Assembly: GCA_963840805.1 (NCBI GenBank)
Contig: CAWJAJ010000011.1
Location: 1 to 64,000 of the forward strand
Length of the DNA: 64,000 nucleotides
Source of the DNA: CADEEN01 sp963840805
GTDB lineage: Bacteria > Pseudomonadota > Gammaproteobacteria > Burkholderiales > Burkholderiaceae_C
Reading direction: 5' to 3'
A program made the position numbers and the translations under genes. How positions within the stretch are numbered: position 1 is the first letter of the stretch; every line of letters starts with the position of its first letter. This document shows positions 41,863 to 52,720 of the stretch, in pieces. The notes beneath the pieces are model-generated. The model saw only the letters and a list, made by a program, of their open reading frames with translations. It did no database searches and had not been told where the DNA came from.

Positions 41863-42217
41863 ATGGCAAAGCTGAGCGCTCCCGAACGGGCCGGCAACGA
41901 TCCGGCCGCGCAAGCCATGGCGAAGGTGCTGCGCGCCGAGCGCGACGCGCGCGAGGCGATCGAGCGCGCGCAGGCCGAGGCCAACCAGATCGCCGAGGCC
42001 GCACGCGCCAGCGCGCGCGCGGTGGCCGAGCGCACCGAACGACGCATCCGTGCCGTGGTCGGGGCGTTCGAGCGTGAACTCGCTGCAGCGCCTGGGCGAG
42101 ATCGAGACCGAAGCCGCGACAAGCGCAAAGCCACATGACCTGAACGAAGCCGAACTCACCGCGCTCGGCCGCGCCGTCGATGCGCTGGCGCGTTCGCTCA
42201 CCGGAGCGTCACCATGA
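41863..42217 (+). CDS. V/A-type ATPase peripheral stalk subunit, H/G-like (frameshifted)
   Basis: About 117 residues, a continuous Ala/Glu/Arg-rich helix (LRAERDAREAIERAQAEAN, RRIRAVVGAFEREL). This is the coiled coil of the stator G/H subunit that pairs with subunit E. An extra base near 42083 shifts the frame; the true C-terminus reads LTALGRAVDALARSLTGASP. Its stop overlaps the next ATG. Confidence 0.7.
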
Positions 42218-42979
42218 TCGAGTGCGGCAGCCTCGAACTCGCCCAGGCGCGGCTGCAGTCGCGCCACGGCCAGCGCGCCGGCGAGGTGGCCTGGCAGCGC
42301 CTGGAAACGGCGCGCGAGTTCGGTGCGCTGCTCGAGGTCGCGCGCCGCACGGCGCTGCGGCCCTGGCTCGTCGGCATCGCGACGCCGCCCGTCGCGCACC
42401 AGATCGAGGCCGTGCTGCGCATGCATTGGCGCAAGGCGCTGGCCGAGATCGCCGCCTGGATGCCGGTGGCATGGCAGCCCGCGGTGCTGTGGTGCGCTGT
42501 GCTGGCCGATCTGCCGGTGCTGCAGTACCTGGCGCGTGGCGGCGAGCCGCTGCCCTGGATGCTCGACGATGCGGATTACCGGCCGCTGTGCGTGGCTGCC
42601 ACCGGCCAGCGTGCCGCGGTCGCCACCGGCCGGTTCGCCCCGCTGGCCGCCGGCTGGAGTGAACCCGCTGCGCTGGCGCGCGCCTGGCACATTGCCTGGC
42701 GCCGCCTTGTACCGCAACGCGCGCGCGACGCCGAGGACGGCCTGCAACAGGTCACGGCCGCGCTGCTGGCCCATGGCGGCGCCTTTGGTGCCGCCCCGCC
42801 CGGCAGCGGCGCGCTGCTGCGGCGCGCGCTGCAGGCGCGCCTGTCGCTGCTGTTCCGCCGCGCGACGCTCGATCCCGCCGCGGCGTTCATCTACCTCGCG
42901 CTGTGCGCACTCGATTTCGAACGGCTGCGCGGCGAACTGTTGCGCCGCGCGCTGTTCCGGCACGCGGCAGGTGACGTGA
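42214..42979 (+). CDS. V/A-type ATPase operon protein, possibly subunit C (d)-like
   Basis: About 254 residues, helical and rich in Ala, Leu, Arg and Trp (VAWQRLETAREFGALLEVAR, IYLALCALDFERLRGELL). Position between the stalk gene and subunit I suggests the central connector C/AC39, but I see no firm motif and it is shorter than usual for that subunit. An extra base near 42960 hides the C-terminus TRQVT; the TGA overlaps the next ATG. Confidence 0.6.
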
Positions 42980-44833
42980 TGCTGCGCCCCCGCCCGCCCG
43001 CTGGTTCGAGATCCTCGCCGCGCGCGACGATGCCACGCTGGTGCTCGAGGCGCTGGCGCGCACCGGTGCGGTCGAGCTCGAAGCGCGCAGCGGCGCAGCG
43101 CTGCCGGCCGCACTCGACGCCGTGATGCCGCTGCTGGCGCAATACCTCGAGCTCGCAGCGCGCTATCACGCCTACTGGCCGCCGCCGCAGGCCTGCCGGC
43201 CCTCGGCCTTCCCGGAGGCCCCGGTGCAGGCGCTGCAGCGCAGCCTGGCGATGATCCGCGCCTGGGCCGAGGAGGCCGAGCCGGTGATCCGCGCACTGCA
43301 GCGCGGCGAGAGCGAGCGCGGCGAACTGCTGCTGTGGCGGCGCGTGCTCGCCGCCTGGTCGTCGCAACACCTCGATCCGCGCCAACTCGCCGCGGCCGGC
43401 CCGCTGCTGCAGGTGCGGCTGTTCGTGCTGCCAGCCGGCGCCGATGCCGCCGCGGCGCTGCCGCAAGCCTCGCCGGGCCTGGAAACGCTGGCCTGCACGC
43501 TGGAAATCGACAGCGCGGCACACCTGTTCGTCGCGGGCACGCCCGAGGCGGTGCAGGCGCTGGCGCAGCGCGGCGCTGCTGAAGGGCCATACCCACGACG
43601 TGCCGGCGTGGCTGCAAACGCAGGCCAGCGACAACGCCGCCATCGCGCCGCAACGCCTGGCCGCGCTCGTGCGCGCGCACGACCGCGCACCAGGCCAGCC
43701 TGGCCGCGCTCACGCGCAGCACGAACTGCGCGCGCGCGCTCGGCGACGCCAACCGGCTGCAGTGGGTGATCCAGAACGTCAGCGCGCTCGAAGCCGGGCG
43801 ACTGTTCTGCTGGATCACCGGCTGGACCAGCGACGCCGTCGGCGACGCGGCTCGCCGCAGGCGCTCGAGCGTCGCGGCGCGCGCGCGCTGCTGCACTTCC
43901 GCCGCCGCCCGCCGGCATGCGCAGGCGCCGCTGCTGCTCGCCAACCCGCGGTGGGCGCGGCCGTTCGAGATCTTCAGCCGCGCGCTGGGCATGCCGTCGC
44001 GCAACGAGGCCGACCCGACGCGCTGCTGGCGATCGCCGTGCCGCTGATGTTCGGCTACATGTTCGGCGACGTCGGCCAGGGGCTCGTCATCGCCGCCGCG
44101 GGCTGGTGGTACCGCAAGCGCTTCGCCGGTCGCGCGGCTGTTCATCGTCGGCGGCGTTGTCGGCCGCCGTGTTCGGGCTGCTGTTCGGCAGCGTGTTCAG
44201 CCTGCACGGCGTGATCCCGCCGCTGTGGATCGCAGCCGCTCGACGATCCGCTGACGGTCCTGCTCGTGCCGCTCGTCGGCGGCGCGGTGCTGCTGACGAT
44301 CGGGCTCGTGCTCGATGCGCTCGAGGCGTGGTGGCGCGGCGAGCTGCGGCGCTGGCTGCTCGACCGACGCGGGGCTGATCGTCGTCGTATCTCGGCCTGC
44401 TCGCGGCGTTCGTCGACGCCGGCGGGCTTCGTCGTCGCGGCCGCCGGCGCGCTGTGGTTCTGCTCGGCCACGCGCTGCACGCGCGGCCGCGTCGCGGCGG
44501 CCTTCGCGCGCGCTCGCCGAGCTGCGTCGAGCGGACGCTGCAGATCCTGATCAACACGCTGTCGTTCGCGCGCGTCGGCGCGTTCGCGCTGGCGCACGCC
44601 GGGCTGTCGTCGGCGATCGTCGCGCTGATGGACGCCGCCGACAGCCTCGTCGCCAAGGCGCTGGTGCTGGTCGCTCGGCAACGCCGTCGTGCTCGTGCTC
44701 GAGGCGATGGTGGTCTCGATCCAGACCACGCGCCTCGTGCTGTTCGAGTTCTTCACCCGGTTCCTCGCCGGCGCAGGGCCGCGTCTTCCGCCCGCTGCCC
44801 GCGCCCCCTTCACTTCCCAGGAGAACTAGATGA
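42979..44833 (+). CDS. V/A-type ATPase subunit I (a) (heavily frameshifted)
   Basis: About 615 residues over many frames. The N-terminal half is the soluble helical arm (WFEILAARDDATLVLEALA, NRLQWVIQNVSALEAGRL). The membrane half has the subunit signature PLMFGYMFGDVGQGL and LINTLSFARVGAFALAHAGL, and ends near LFEFFTRFLAGAGR-FRPLP. The stator membrane subunit provides the ion half-channels. The reconstructed frame ends with TGA overlapping the next ATG. At least ten indels. Confidence 0.85.
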
Positions 44834-45194
44834 AGAAACCCTACGGCGTTGCGTTCGCGCTGCTCGCGCTCGACCGCGCTGCTCGGCCTCGGCGCCGACG
44901 GCGCTGCTGCTGGTCGGCCGCCGCGCACGCGGCCGCCGACGCCGCGGCGACGGCCGCGGCGGCGTCGCGGCATCGACAGCAGCTGGGGCTTCATCGGGCG
45001 CCGCGCTCGCCACCGGCGCTGTCGTCGCTCGGCGCGGGCTTCGCGGTGGCCAAGGTCGGCACCGCCGCGGTCGGCGCGCTGGCCGAGAAGCCCGAGCTGT
45101 TCGGCCGCCTGCTGATCTTCGTCGGCCTGGCCGAAGGGCATCGCGATCTACGGCCTCATCGTGTCGATCCTGATCCTCAACCGGCTCGCGCTGA
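44830..45194 (+). CDS. V/A-type ATPase proteolipid subunit K (c) (frameshifted)
   Basis: About 120 residues: an N-terminal helix (KKPYGVAFALLAL) and one c-type hairpin, LSSLGAGFAVAKVGTAAVGA then the loop EKPELFG and LIFVGLAEGIAIYGLIVSIL. The glutamate in LAEGIAIYG is the ion carrier of the rotor ring. The first hairpin helix has no glutamine near G-x-G, and glycine follows the glutamate, so the sodium-binding pattern is not seen; proton use is more likely. Indels at about 44869, 44895, 44970, 44985, 45010, 45135 and 45190. Confidence 0.8.
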
Positions 45195-45503
45195 TGGCGA
45201 TGCGCCGGTCTACCTCGGCGACGAAGTGAGCGCGGCCGGCTACCGGCTCGCCGGCGCGCGCGTGCGCACGCCGCGCGCCGGCGAGGAAGCGCGCCGCGCT
45301 CGCCTGCGGCGCGCGCGCAGGCGCCGCTGGTGCTGCTGTCGGCGCCGTCGCGGCGCGCGATCGCCGGAGCCCGCGCTGCGCGCGGCGCTGTGCGGCGCTC
45401 GCGCCGCTGGTGCTGATCGTGCCCGACCTGCACGGGCGAGGTGCCGCTGCCGGACCTCGCCGCGCGCCTGCGCGCGCCAACTGGGGCTCGAGGCCTGGCA
45501 TGA
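45194..45503 (+). CDS. V/A-type ATPase subunit F (frameshifted)
   Basis: About 100 residues. Recognisable parts are PVYLGDEVSAAGYRLAGARV near the start, the core of subunit F, and VLIVPDLHGEVPLPDLAARL-type sequence near the end. The subunit lies on the central rotor shaft. A base appears to be missing near 45198 and extra bases occur further on. The reconstructed TGA overlaps the next ATG at 45500. Confidence 0.7.
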
Positions 45504-46148
45504 ACGCTGCGAGCCAGCAGCACCAGGCGCTGCTCGACCTGGTCGAGGCCGACCGCGCGCGCCAGTGCGACGCGATCCTCGCCGAGGCGCAGCGGCCGCG
45601 CGCGCGGCGCTTGCTCGCGCAGGCGCACGCCGACGCGCGCGCGCGCATGCGCGCAGGCGTTCGCCGAGGAGCGCGCAGCGCCGCGACGAGCGCGTCGCCG
45701 CCGCGCAGGCGCGGCTGGCCGACGCAGCGCCGTCTGCACGCGCAGCAGCGCGCCGCGCGCGCTGCTCGCAGCTGGCTGGCAGCGGCTGCCCGGCGCGCTG
45801 CTGCGCGCGCTGGCGCGAGCCGGCGACGCGCGCGCGCGTGGGTCGCGCACGTGCTGGCGCCGCGCGCGCGCGCACTGCCGCGCGGCGCCTGGCGCATCGT
45901 GCACGCGCCCGACTGGCCGGCGGCCGAGCGCGACAGGCGCTCGCGGCAGCGCATTGCGGCCGCGTCGGGCGCCGCGCCGCGCGTTCGAGGCCGACGCGGC
46001 GCATCGCGCGCCGGGCTGCAAGGTCGCGGCCGACGGCAACGTCGTCGACGGCACGCTCGACGGCCTGCTCGCCGACCGCGCCGACGATCGGCGCGCGGCT
46101 GCTGCGACGAGCTCGTCGAGCCGCACCGGCGACGGCGGACGCGCATGA
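45500..46148 (+). CDS. V/A-type ATPase subunit E (frameshifted)
   Basis: About 215 residues. The N-terminal part is a long Ala/Arg helix (HQALLDLVEADRARQCDAIL) and the C-terminal part contains VVDGTLDGLLADRA, the typical end of peripheral-stalk subunit E. It pairs with the H/G subunit. Many indels. Stop overlaps the next ATG. Confidence 0.7.
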
Positions 46149-47920
46149 GCCGCGCGATCGATCCGCTGGATCGCCGGCCCGGTGCTGCGCGCCGTCGCCG
46201 CAGGGCCCGTTCGCGCTGCGCGAGGCGGTGCGCGTCGGGCCGCAGGCGCTGCTGGGCGAAGTCGTGCGCCTCGACGGCGACGAGATCGTCGTGCAGGTCT
46301 ACGAGGACACGACGGCTTGCGCCCGGGCATCGAGGTCGACGGCGACGGCCTGCCGCTCGCGATCCGCTCGGCCCCGGCCTGCTCGGCAACATCTTCGACG
46401 GCCTGCTGCGGCCGCTGTCGGGCACCGACTCCGCGTTCGTGCAGCCGGGCATGCGCCGCGCCGAGCCGCGAGCCGCTTCGCGTTCGCGCCGCGCGTCGCG
46501 CGCCGGCGACGCTGCTCGCCGCCGGGCGCGATCATCGGCGAGGCGACGCGGCGCAGCGGGCCGCGCGCAGCGCTGCCTCGCGCCGCCCGACGTCGGCGGC
46601 GAGTCGTCGATCGGTCGTGGCCGCCGGCGAAGTACGCGCGACGACGCGACCGTGTGCACGCTGCGCGACGGCCGACGGCACGCACGCGCGAGCTCGCGAT
46701 GAGCCACGACTGGCCGGTGCGCGTGCCGCGCCCGGTCGCGCGGCGCGCTGCCGGCGCTGCGCGCCGCTGGTCACCGGCCAGCGCATCATCGACTGCCTGT
46801 TCCCGGTGGCGCAGGGCGGCAAGGCCGCGGTCCCCGGCGGCTTCGGCACCGGCAAGACGGTGCTGCTCGAAGCGCTGGCCAAGGGCTGCAACGCCGACGT
46901 GATCGTCTACCTCGGCTGCGGCGAGCGCGGCAACGAGATGGCCGGCGTGCTCGAGGAGTTCCCGCAGCTCACCGACCCGCGGACCGGCCGGCCGCTGATG
47001 GAGCGCACGGTCATCATCGCCAACACCTCGAACATGCCGGTCGCGGCGCGCGAGGCGTCGATCTACTCGCGCGATCACCGTCGCCGAGTACTTCCGCGAC
47101 CAGGGCCTGCACGTCGCGCTGATGGCCGACTCGACCAGCCGCTGGGCCGAGGCGCTGCGCGAGGTGTCGGGCCGCTTCGGCGAGCTGCCCGGCGAAGGCG
47201 GCTACCCGGCCTACCTGTCGTCGCCGGCTCGCCGACTTCTACGAGCGCGCCGCGATCGTCGAGACGCTCGGCGGCGGCACCGGCTCGGTCACCGTGATCG
47301 GCGCGATCAGCCCGCCGTCGGGCGACTTCTCCGAGCCGGTGACGAGCCACACCAAGCGCTACGTGAAGGCGTTCTGGGCGCTCGACGTCAAGCGCGCGCA
47401 GGCGCGCTTCTATCCGGCGATCCATCCGCTGCAGTCGTACGCCGAGGACGCGCGCGACGTTCGCGCCGTGGTGGGCCGCGCACGGCAACGGCCAGTGGCT
47501 GGCGCTGCGCCGGCGCTTCCTCACGCTGCTCGACGAGCAGGCGCGGCTCGAGCGCATGGCGCGCATCATCGGCAAGGACGCGCTGCCGGTGCGCCAGCAG
47601 CTGACGCTGCTCTGCGCCGACCTCGTCAACGAGGCGTTCCTGCGGCAGTCGGCGTTCTCGCCGATCGACCGCGTCTGCAGCCCGGCGCGGCAGGCGCGCG
47701 ATGATGCGGCTGCTCGGCCGCTTCATCGACCTCGCCGAGGCGGCGCGTCGCGGCCGGCGTCGCAGCCCGAGCGGCATCGCGCAGCTGGCGTGCCTGCGGC
47801 CGCTGCAGCGGATGGGCGAGGAGATCGGCGACGACGAGCTCGCGCGCTTCGCCGAGCTGCGAGGCGCGCATCGAGCGCGAGTTCGCCGCGACTCACCGCA
47901 CGCAGCCGGAGAGCCGCGCG

Positions 47921-47937
<17 letters not shown>
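46145..47937 (+). CDS. V/A-type ATPase catalytic subunit A (frameshifted)
   Basis: About 590 residues. The N-terminal beta barrel (VRLDGDEIVVQVYEDTTG) is followed by the A-specific non-homologous region and the nucleotide-binding core. The Walker A loop is GGFGTGKTVL, then GCGERGNEMAGVLEEFP and MADSTSRWAEALREVSGRFG, which are diagnostic of V/A-type A subunits. It hydrolyses or makes ATP at the head. Indels concentrate in the first 200 codons, with others near 47083, 47228 and 47461. The exact end is uncertain; the nearest stop is at 47937. Confidence 0.9.
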
Positions 47938-49318
<1,381 letters not shown>

Positions 49319-49322
<4 letters not shown>

Positions 49323-49935
49323 GCGACGTCACCCCGACCCGCAGCGTCGTGCATCGAGCTGAAGGACGAGCGCCGGGCGATGCACGAGGGCTACGTCTTC
49401 CTCGACGAGAAGTGCCTGCTGCTCGCCGGCGAGATGCTGCGCGAGCTCGCGCAGCTACGGCCGGCTGCAGCGCGACGTTCGCTGCGGCTGCACGAGCGCC
49501 GCGCTCGCCGCGCTGCAGGCCGCGGTCGCGCGCCACGGCCTGCACGGGCTGCAGGTCTATCCGCCGGCCGACCTCGGCGCGGCGCAGCGTGCGGACGCGC
49601 GCCGCGCTCGCTGATGGGCGTGCGGCTGCAGGAGGCGCGAGCTGGCTGCGCCGGCGACGCGCCGGCGCCGCCGGCCGTGCGAGCCCTCGCCCGAGGCCGA
49701 GGCCTGCCGCGCGCGCCTTCGCCGCGCGTGCTCGCGGCCGCGCGCGCCGCTGGCCGCCGTGGCCGGCAACCTCGAGCGCCTGTCGCTCGAATACCGGCGC
49801 TCGGTGCGCCGCGCGCGCGCGCTGCAGGACGTGCTGCTGCCCGAGCTCGACCGCACGGTCTACGAGATCGAGACGCGGCTCGAGGAGCTGGAGCAGGAAG
49901 ACGCGATCTGGATGCGGCAGGGTGCGGGGGGATGA
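49319..49935 (+). CDS. V/A-type ATPase subunit D (frameshifted)
   Basis: About 203 residues. The two long helices of the central shaft are visible: ERRAMHEGYVFLDEKCLLLA near the start and LERLSLEYRRSVRRARALQD with LDRTVYEIETRLEELEQEDA near the end. It is the last gene of the operon. Indels near 49355, 49460, 49505, 49605, 49680 and 49745. Confidence 0.82.
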
Positions 49936-50320
49936 GGCCGGGCGCTGTCGCCGCCATGAGGGGTGACGGGTGCGCTGCCGACCAACGATATTGGCCCGGC
50001 ACCAAAGCGGCGCCACTCGACGCACGGCAGCGTGGTTTTCCGTACCAACATATTTAGGTCTATCTAATGAACCTTGAAATTACTCGAATGAAAGCGATTC
50101 AACGTGCTTTCATACATACGAAATGTGGCATCCGATGTCGCCGAGCTGCGGCGGATTAGGCTGCTCGGCTCGGCCCGCTTGACGCGGCCTACATTACGTT
50201 GGGTTTCTTCAATCACTCCACAAAGGGGGCAATTAGATGCAAAGATTTTCCAGCAATGGCAGAAAAGCAACTAACGAACAAAACGCCGGGATAACTCTAC
50301 TTAAGAAGGGAAAATTGAAA
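49936..50320. other. Gap between the V-ATPase operon and the cassette region; base composition drops
   Basis: 385 bases without a convincing gene. GC content falls sharply after about 50040. The stretch 50097-50204 looks like a degenerate attC site. No terminator with a T-tract was found after the V-ATPase operon, although TATTTAGGTCTATCTAAT at 50050 is AT-rich. Confidence 0.6.
50097..50204 (+). other. Possible degenerate attC site (left border)
   Basis: ATTCAAC (50097-50103) fits RYYYAAC and GTTGGGT (50198-50204) fits GTTRRRY, 108 bases overall. Internal arms GCCGAGC and GCTCGGC exist but are not placed symmetrically, so this is less certain than the two downstream sites. Confidence 0.4.
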
Positions 50321-50570
50321 ATGCGACTCACCACCTCCGCCGTAATCTTGTGCCTCACCGCTGCTTTGACTGGCTGCGGACAGTCCGCAGGCGAAGCTGC
50401 ACTGTGCGACAAGAAAGGAAAGTCTTATCGCTAGAAGTGCTATTGGCATTAGTGATACGGTTAATAGCACAACATCAAGATCTCAACGAGAACAGACAAT
50501 TGCAGACCTCGAAGAGCTACAACGAGTCGTGAAAGAAATAGATGTCCGTGGTATTAAGTGCAAAAAATAG
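50321..50570 (+). CDS. Small putative lipoprotein in a cassette (probable frameshift)
   Basis: The start MRLTTSAVILCLTAALTGCG is a lipoprotein signal with lipobox LTGC. The frame closes at 50434, but another frame continues as LIARSAIGISDTVNSTTS and ends EIDVRGIKCKK at 50570, consistent with one extra base near 50420 in an A-rich run. The joined product would be about 82 residues. GGGAAAA precedes ATG 50321. Function unknown. Confidence 0.5.
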
Positions 50571-50581
50571 AAGCTATTGTC

Positions 50582-50830
50582 ATGGCGCTAATTAACTGTC
50601 GAGAATGCAATGAGCAAATCATTGATCAACCTGCTGCATGCCCAAAATGTGGCGCCCAGTTGCCGAAAGCGAAAACACAGAATTTCCTGGTAAAGATTGT
50701 CCTGATCGGTGTCATTTTGGTAGCTGCATTCTTCGCAATGGACGCAATGTTCAGCACCAACAAGAGAGAGCAAGCCGCACTTGAACGGTTGCTCGATAGG
50801 TTGCATGACTCGACAAGCAGGTTGAGGTGA
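50582..50830 (+). CDS. Zinc-ribbon membrane protein in a cassette
   Basis: 82 residues. Two CxxC knuckles (NCRECNEQ, CPKCGAQ) form a zinc ribbon, followed by one membrane helix (NFLVKIVLIGVILVAAFFAM) and a charged tail. Small proteins of this type occur in many bacteria with no assigned role. Confidence 0.65.
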   Translation: MALINCRECNEQIIDQPAACPKCGAQLPKAKTQNFLVKIVLIGVILVAAFFAMDAMFSTNKREQAALERLLDRLHDSTSRLR

Positions 50831-50908
50831 CCTCAAAAATAACCGGCTTGAATGGGGTTGGTCATACCTGAAATAATTGCTCTATCGACACGTAGATAGG
50901 AGAAAAGC

Positions 50909-51139
50909 ATGACCAATACAGAACTGAGAAACAAGGCAATTACCTGGCTAGAAAAACAAAATCGAGCATGCAAAACGAGACCCTGCAAGTTCAGGCCTAA
51001 AGAAATCACGGACGAGATTGGTGGCGTACATACCTCGCTGGGGAGAATACAAAATGAGGTCATCGAAGAACTTAAGGCGCGAGGGGTAAAAATTCAGTAC
51101 TCGAAAATCGGAAACAAACGATATTTTGAATTGCTTTGA
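50909..51139 (+). CDS. Small basic hypothetical protein in a cassette
   Basis: 76 residues (MTNTELRNKAITWLEKQN start, KIGNKRYFELL end). The pattern of three short helices and a C-terminal hairpin resembles a winged helix, so DNA binding is possible. AGGAGA precedes the ATG at good spacing. No family recognised. Confidence 0.6.
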   Translation: MTNTELRNKAITWLEKQNRACKTRPCKFRPKEITDEIGGVHTSLGRIQNEVIEELKARGVKIQYSKIGNKRYFELL

Positions 51140-51183
51140 ATCCGAGTTCAGCTAGTGGAATCTTTTCCTCTAGCTGCACCGAA

Positions 51184-51252
51184 ACCCAACCCGGCAGTCC
51201 ACTGGACGCTGCGCAATAAAGCCGCGCTGCGCCGGTGACTTCTACGTTAGGC
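51184..51252 (+). other. attC site
   Basis: 69 bases from ACCCAAC (R'' pattern RYYYAAC) to GTTAGGC (R' pattern GTTRRRY). Between them CCGGC...GCTGCGC pairs with GCGC...GCCGG, giving the folded bottom-strand hairpin that IntI recognises. This is the best attC in the window. Confidence 0.8.
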
Positions 51253-51297
51253 GTCGATCTCCGCAACGTTCTCGTACCTGCAAGCACCAAGGAAAAC

Positions 51298-51849
51298 GTG
51301 TCTCCACCGAATACCCCGACAAGCACTGCGCTCAAGGCTTTTCAGGCGCTTTGCCACGAGTACTACACGTGCTATGTCTTTGCGTCGCAAGGAATGGAGA
51401 AGTTCGCGAAGTCGTTCCCCCTCGATCCTGCCAAGTACCCAAACCAGCGGATCTACATTGGAAACACAGCTCCCGGCGAGGGGCCGGCTCAGTCGGAGAT
51501 GAGTGCCGCGAAGGCTGTCGCAAGTGCGCAGCGCGATGGTGAATTTCAGGACACGATAGGGAAGGCGCTACTCATCCGAATCTACGCTGAGTGGGATGAA
51601 CTCTATCGGCACCAGATGGCAGAAGAGTTCTCTGTGGCGGCAAAGGCCGTGCGCTGCGATCTCATGGGTGACCTTCGGCGCGTCCGTCACTGGATCGTGC
51701 ATAGCAAGTCAATCGTCGAAACCGATGTCTCCAAAGTCGTTGTTCTTCCATGGAAGCTGCCAGCCGGAGACGCATTCCGCATCACTTCGGCAATGTTCCG
51801 AGAGTTCGCGAATTGCATCAATGCCATGCAGGTGCAAATCGATGCCTAA
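51298..51849 (+). CDS. Cassette-borne HEPN-like protein
   Basis: About 183 residues, helical. The C-terminal part has RRVRHWIVHSKSI, which fits the R-x4-H motif of HEPN ribonuclease-like domains, preceded by a helix with AEWDELYRHQMAEEF. Function is probably RNA-related if the motif is real. GTG 51298 with AAGGA upstream is the likely start; the open frame extends back into attC at 51235. The stop codon overlaps the next attC. Confidence 0.6.
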   Translation: MSPPNTPTSTALKAFQALCHEYYTCYVFASQGMEKFAKSFPLDPAKYPNQRIYIGNTAPGEGPAQSEMSAAKAVASAQRDGEFQDTIGKALLIRIYAEWDELYRHQMAEEFSVAAKAVRCDLMGDLRRVRHWIVHSKSIVETDVSKVVVLPWKLPAGDAFRITSAMFREFANCINAMQVQIDA

Positions 51850-51965
51850 CCCTTCGAGCGGACCCCCAACGGCAAGGCACTTGGGCCGCGAGGCGGCCAG
51901 TGTCATCATCCGCCTCGAGGCCCAAGCGCCTCGCCGCCGGGGTCCACTCAGCTCAATCGTTGGGC
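51844..51965 (+). other. attC site
   Basis: 122 bases from GCCTAAC to GTTGGGC, with long complementary arms such as CGGACCCC and GGGGTCC. The site begins inside the stop codon of the HEPN-like gene, as is common in cassettes. Confidence 0.75.
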
Positions 51966-51992
51966 GACACGAATGCCAGGCCCGGTGCAGGC

Positions 51993-52021
51993 TTGCACTT
52001 AATACGGCAATGCCGTATCAT
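51993..52021 (+). promoter_or_regulatory. higBA promoter with palindromic operator
   Basis: A -35 box TTGCAC (51993-51998) and a -10 box TATCAT (52016-52021) are spaced by 17 bases. The perfect palindrome ATACGGCA-A-TGCCGTAT (52002-52018) fills the spacer and touches the -10, an obvious operator for the HigA repressor. The toxin ATG is only six bases after the -10, so the transcript is probably leaderless. Confidence 0.7.
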
Positions 52022-52026
52022 GGAAT

Positions 52027-52341
52027 ATGCGCACGGTTGCCGAAACGCCAGTCTTCGTTCGCTACGCCGCCGAAGTCTGGTCCGAAACCGAGCGCCAGGA
52101 GTTCATTAACTACATCGCTGCGAGTCCGGAGGCCGGAGACATCATTCCTGCGTCCGGCGGCTGTCGGAAGGTCAGGTGGTCGAGGGCGGGTACTGGCAAG
52201 CGCGGTGGTGCACGTGTCATCTACTTTCTCGCGCCTGACGGCACGGTGTGGCTGCTGATCGTCTACTCGAAGGCGAAGTTCGACAACTTGCCTGCGGCGT
52301 TCCTCTCGCAATTGAAGAAAGGGGTTGAAGATGCGATCTGA
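52027..52341 (+). CDS. higB: RelE/HigB-type toxin
   Basis: 104 residues. RKVRWSRAGTGKRGGARVIY and VWLLIVYSKAKFDNL are the core of the HigB/RelE mRNA interferase family that acts on ribosome-bound mRNA. The gene precedes its antitoxin, as in higBA, and overlaps it by 11 bases. There is no ribosome binding site, consistent with a leaderless start. Confidence 0.88.
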   Translation: MRTVAETPVFVRYAAEVWSETERQEFINYIAASPEAGDIIPASGGCRKVRWSRAGTGKRGGARVIYFLAPDGTVWLLIVYSKAKFDNLPAAFLSQLKKGVEDAI

Positions 52342-52612
52342 AGTTCAAAAGTTTCAAGCTGACCTCCTGGCGTCGGTCAAGCAGATGCGGCGCGGCCAAG
52401 CCGCGCGCGTCTCGAAGGTCACGCTGCCTGCGGCGGCCGAAGCAAGAGCCAGCGTCGGTCTGTCGCAGCAAGAGTTCGCAAAGCTGCTGGGTGTGTCGGC
52501 GCGCACTCTTCAAGACTGGGAGCAAGGGCGGCGGGAGCCAACGGGGGCAGCGCGCACGCTTCTGAAGGTTGCGGTCAAGCATCCGAAGCTTTTACGTGCG
52601 CTGGAAACGTGA
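52331..52612 (+). CDS. higA: HigA-type Xre antitoxin
   Basis: 93 residues. A C-terminal helix-turn-helix is clear (GLSQQEFAKLLGVSARTLQD and QGRREPTGAARTLLKV). It neutralises the toxin and represses the operon through the palindrome upstream. The ATG lies inside the end of higB; the stop touches the next attC-like site. Confidence 0.9.
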   Translation: MRSEVQKFQADLLASVKQMRRGQAARVSKVTLPAAAEARASVGLSQQEFAKLLGVSARTLQDWEQGRREPTGAARTLLKVAVKHPKLLRALET

Positions 52613-52613
52613 C

Positions 52614-52692
52614 GCCCAACCCGTTGATCGAGTGGACGCCTTCCGGCACCCTTCACGCGCATACAGCCGCCGCTCATGTCGAACGTCTAGGC
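52614..52692 (+). other. Degenerate attC site
   Basis: Starts with GCCCAAC (fits RYYYAAC) two bases after the higA stop. The right end reads ACGTCTAGGC, one base longer than the ACGTTAGGC form. GAGTGGACGCC in the middle resembles the other sites. Probably a decayed attC. Confidence 0.55.
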
Positions 52693-52720
52693 GTCATACA
52701 AACCCCTTTCTGCCTTCACT

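Noticed and set aside
41239..44145. 968-codon minus-strand frame across the V-ATPase genes
   Set aside because: Arg/Ala/Pro-rich low-complexity translation; the plus strand carries clear ATPase subunits.
44830..45194. Sodium-specific V-ATPase
   Set aside because: The reconstructed proteolipid lacks the Gln and post-Glu Ser/Thr ligands. Only proximity to Na+-NQR supported the idea.
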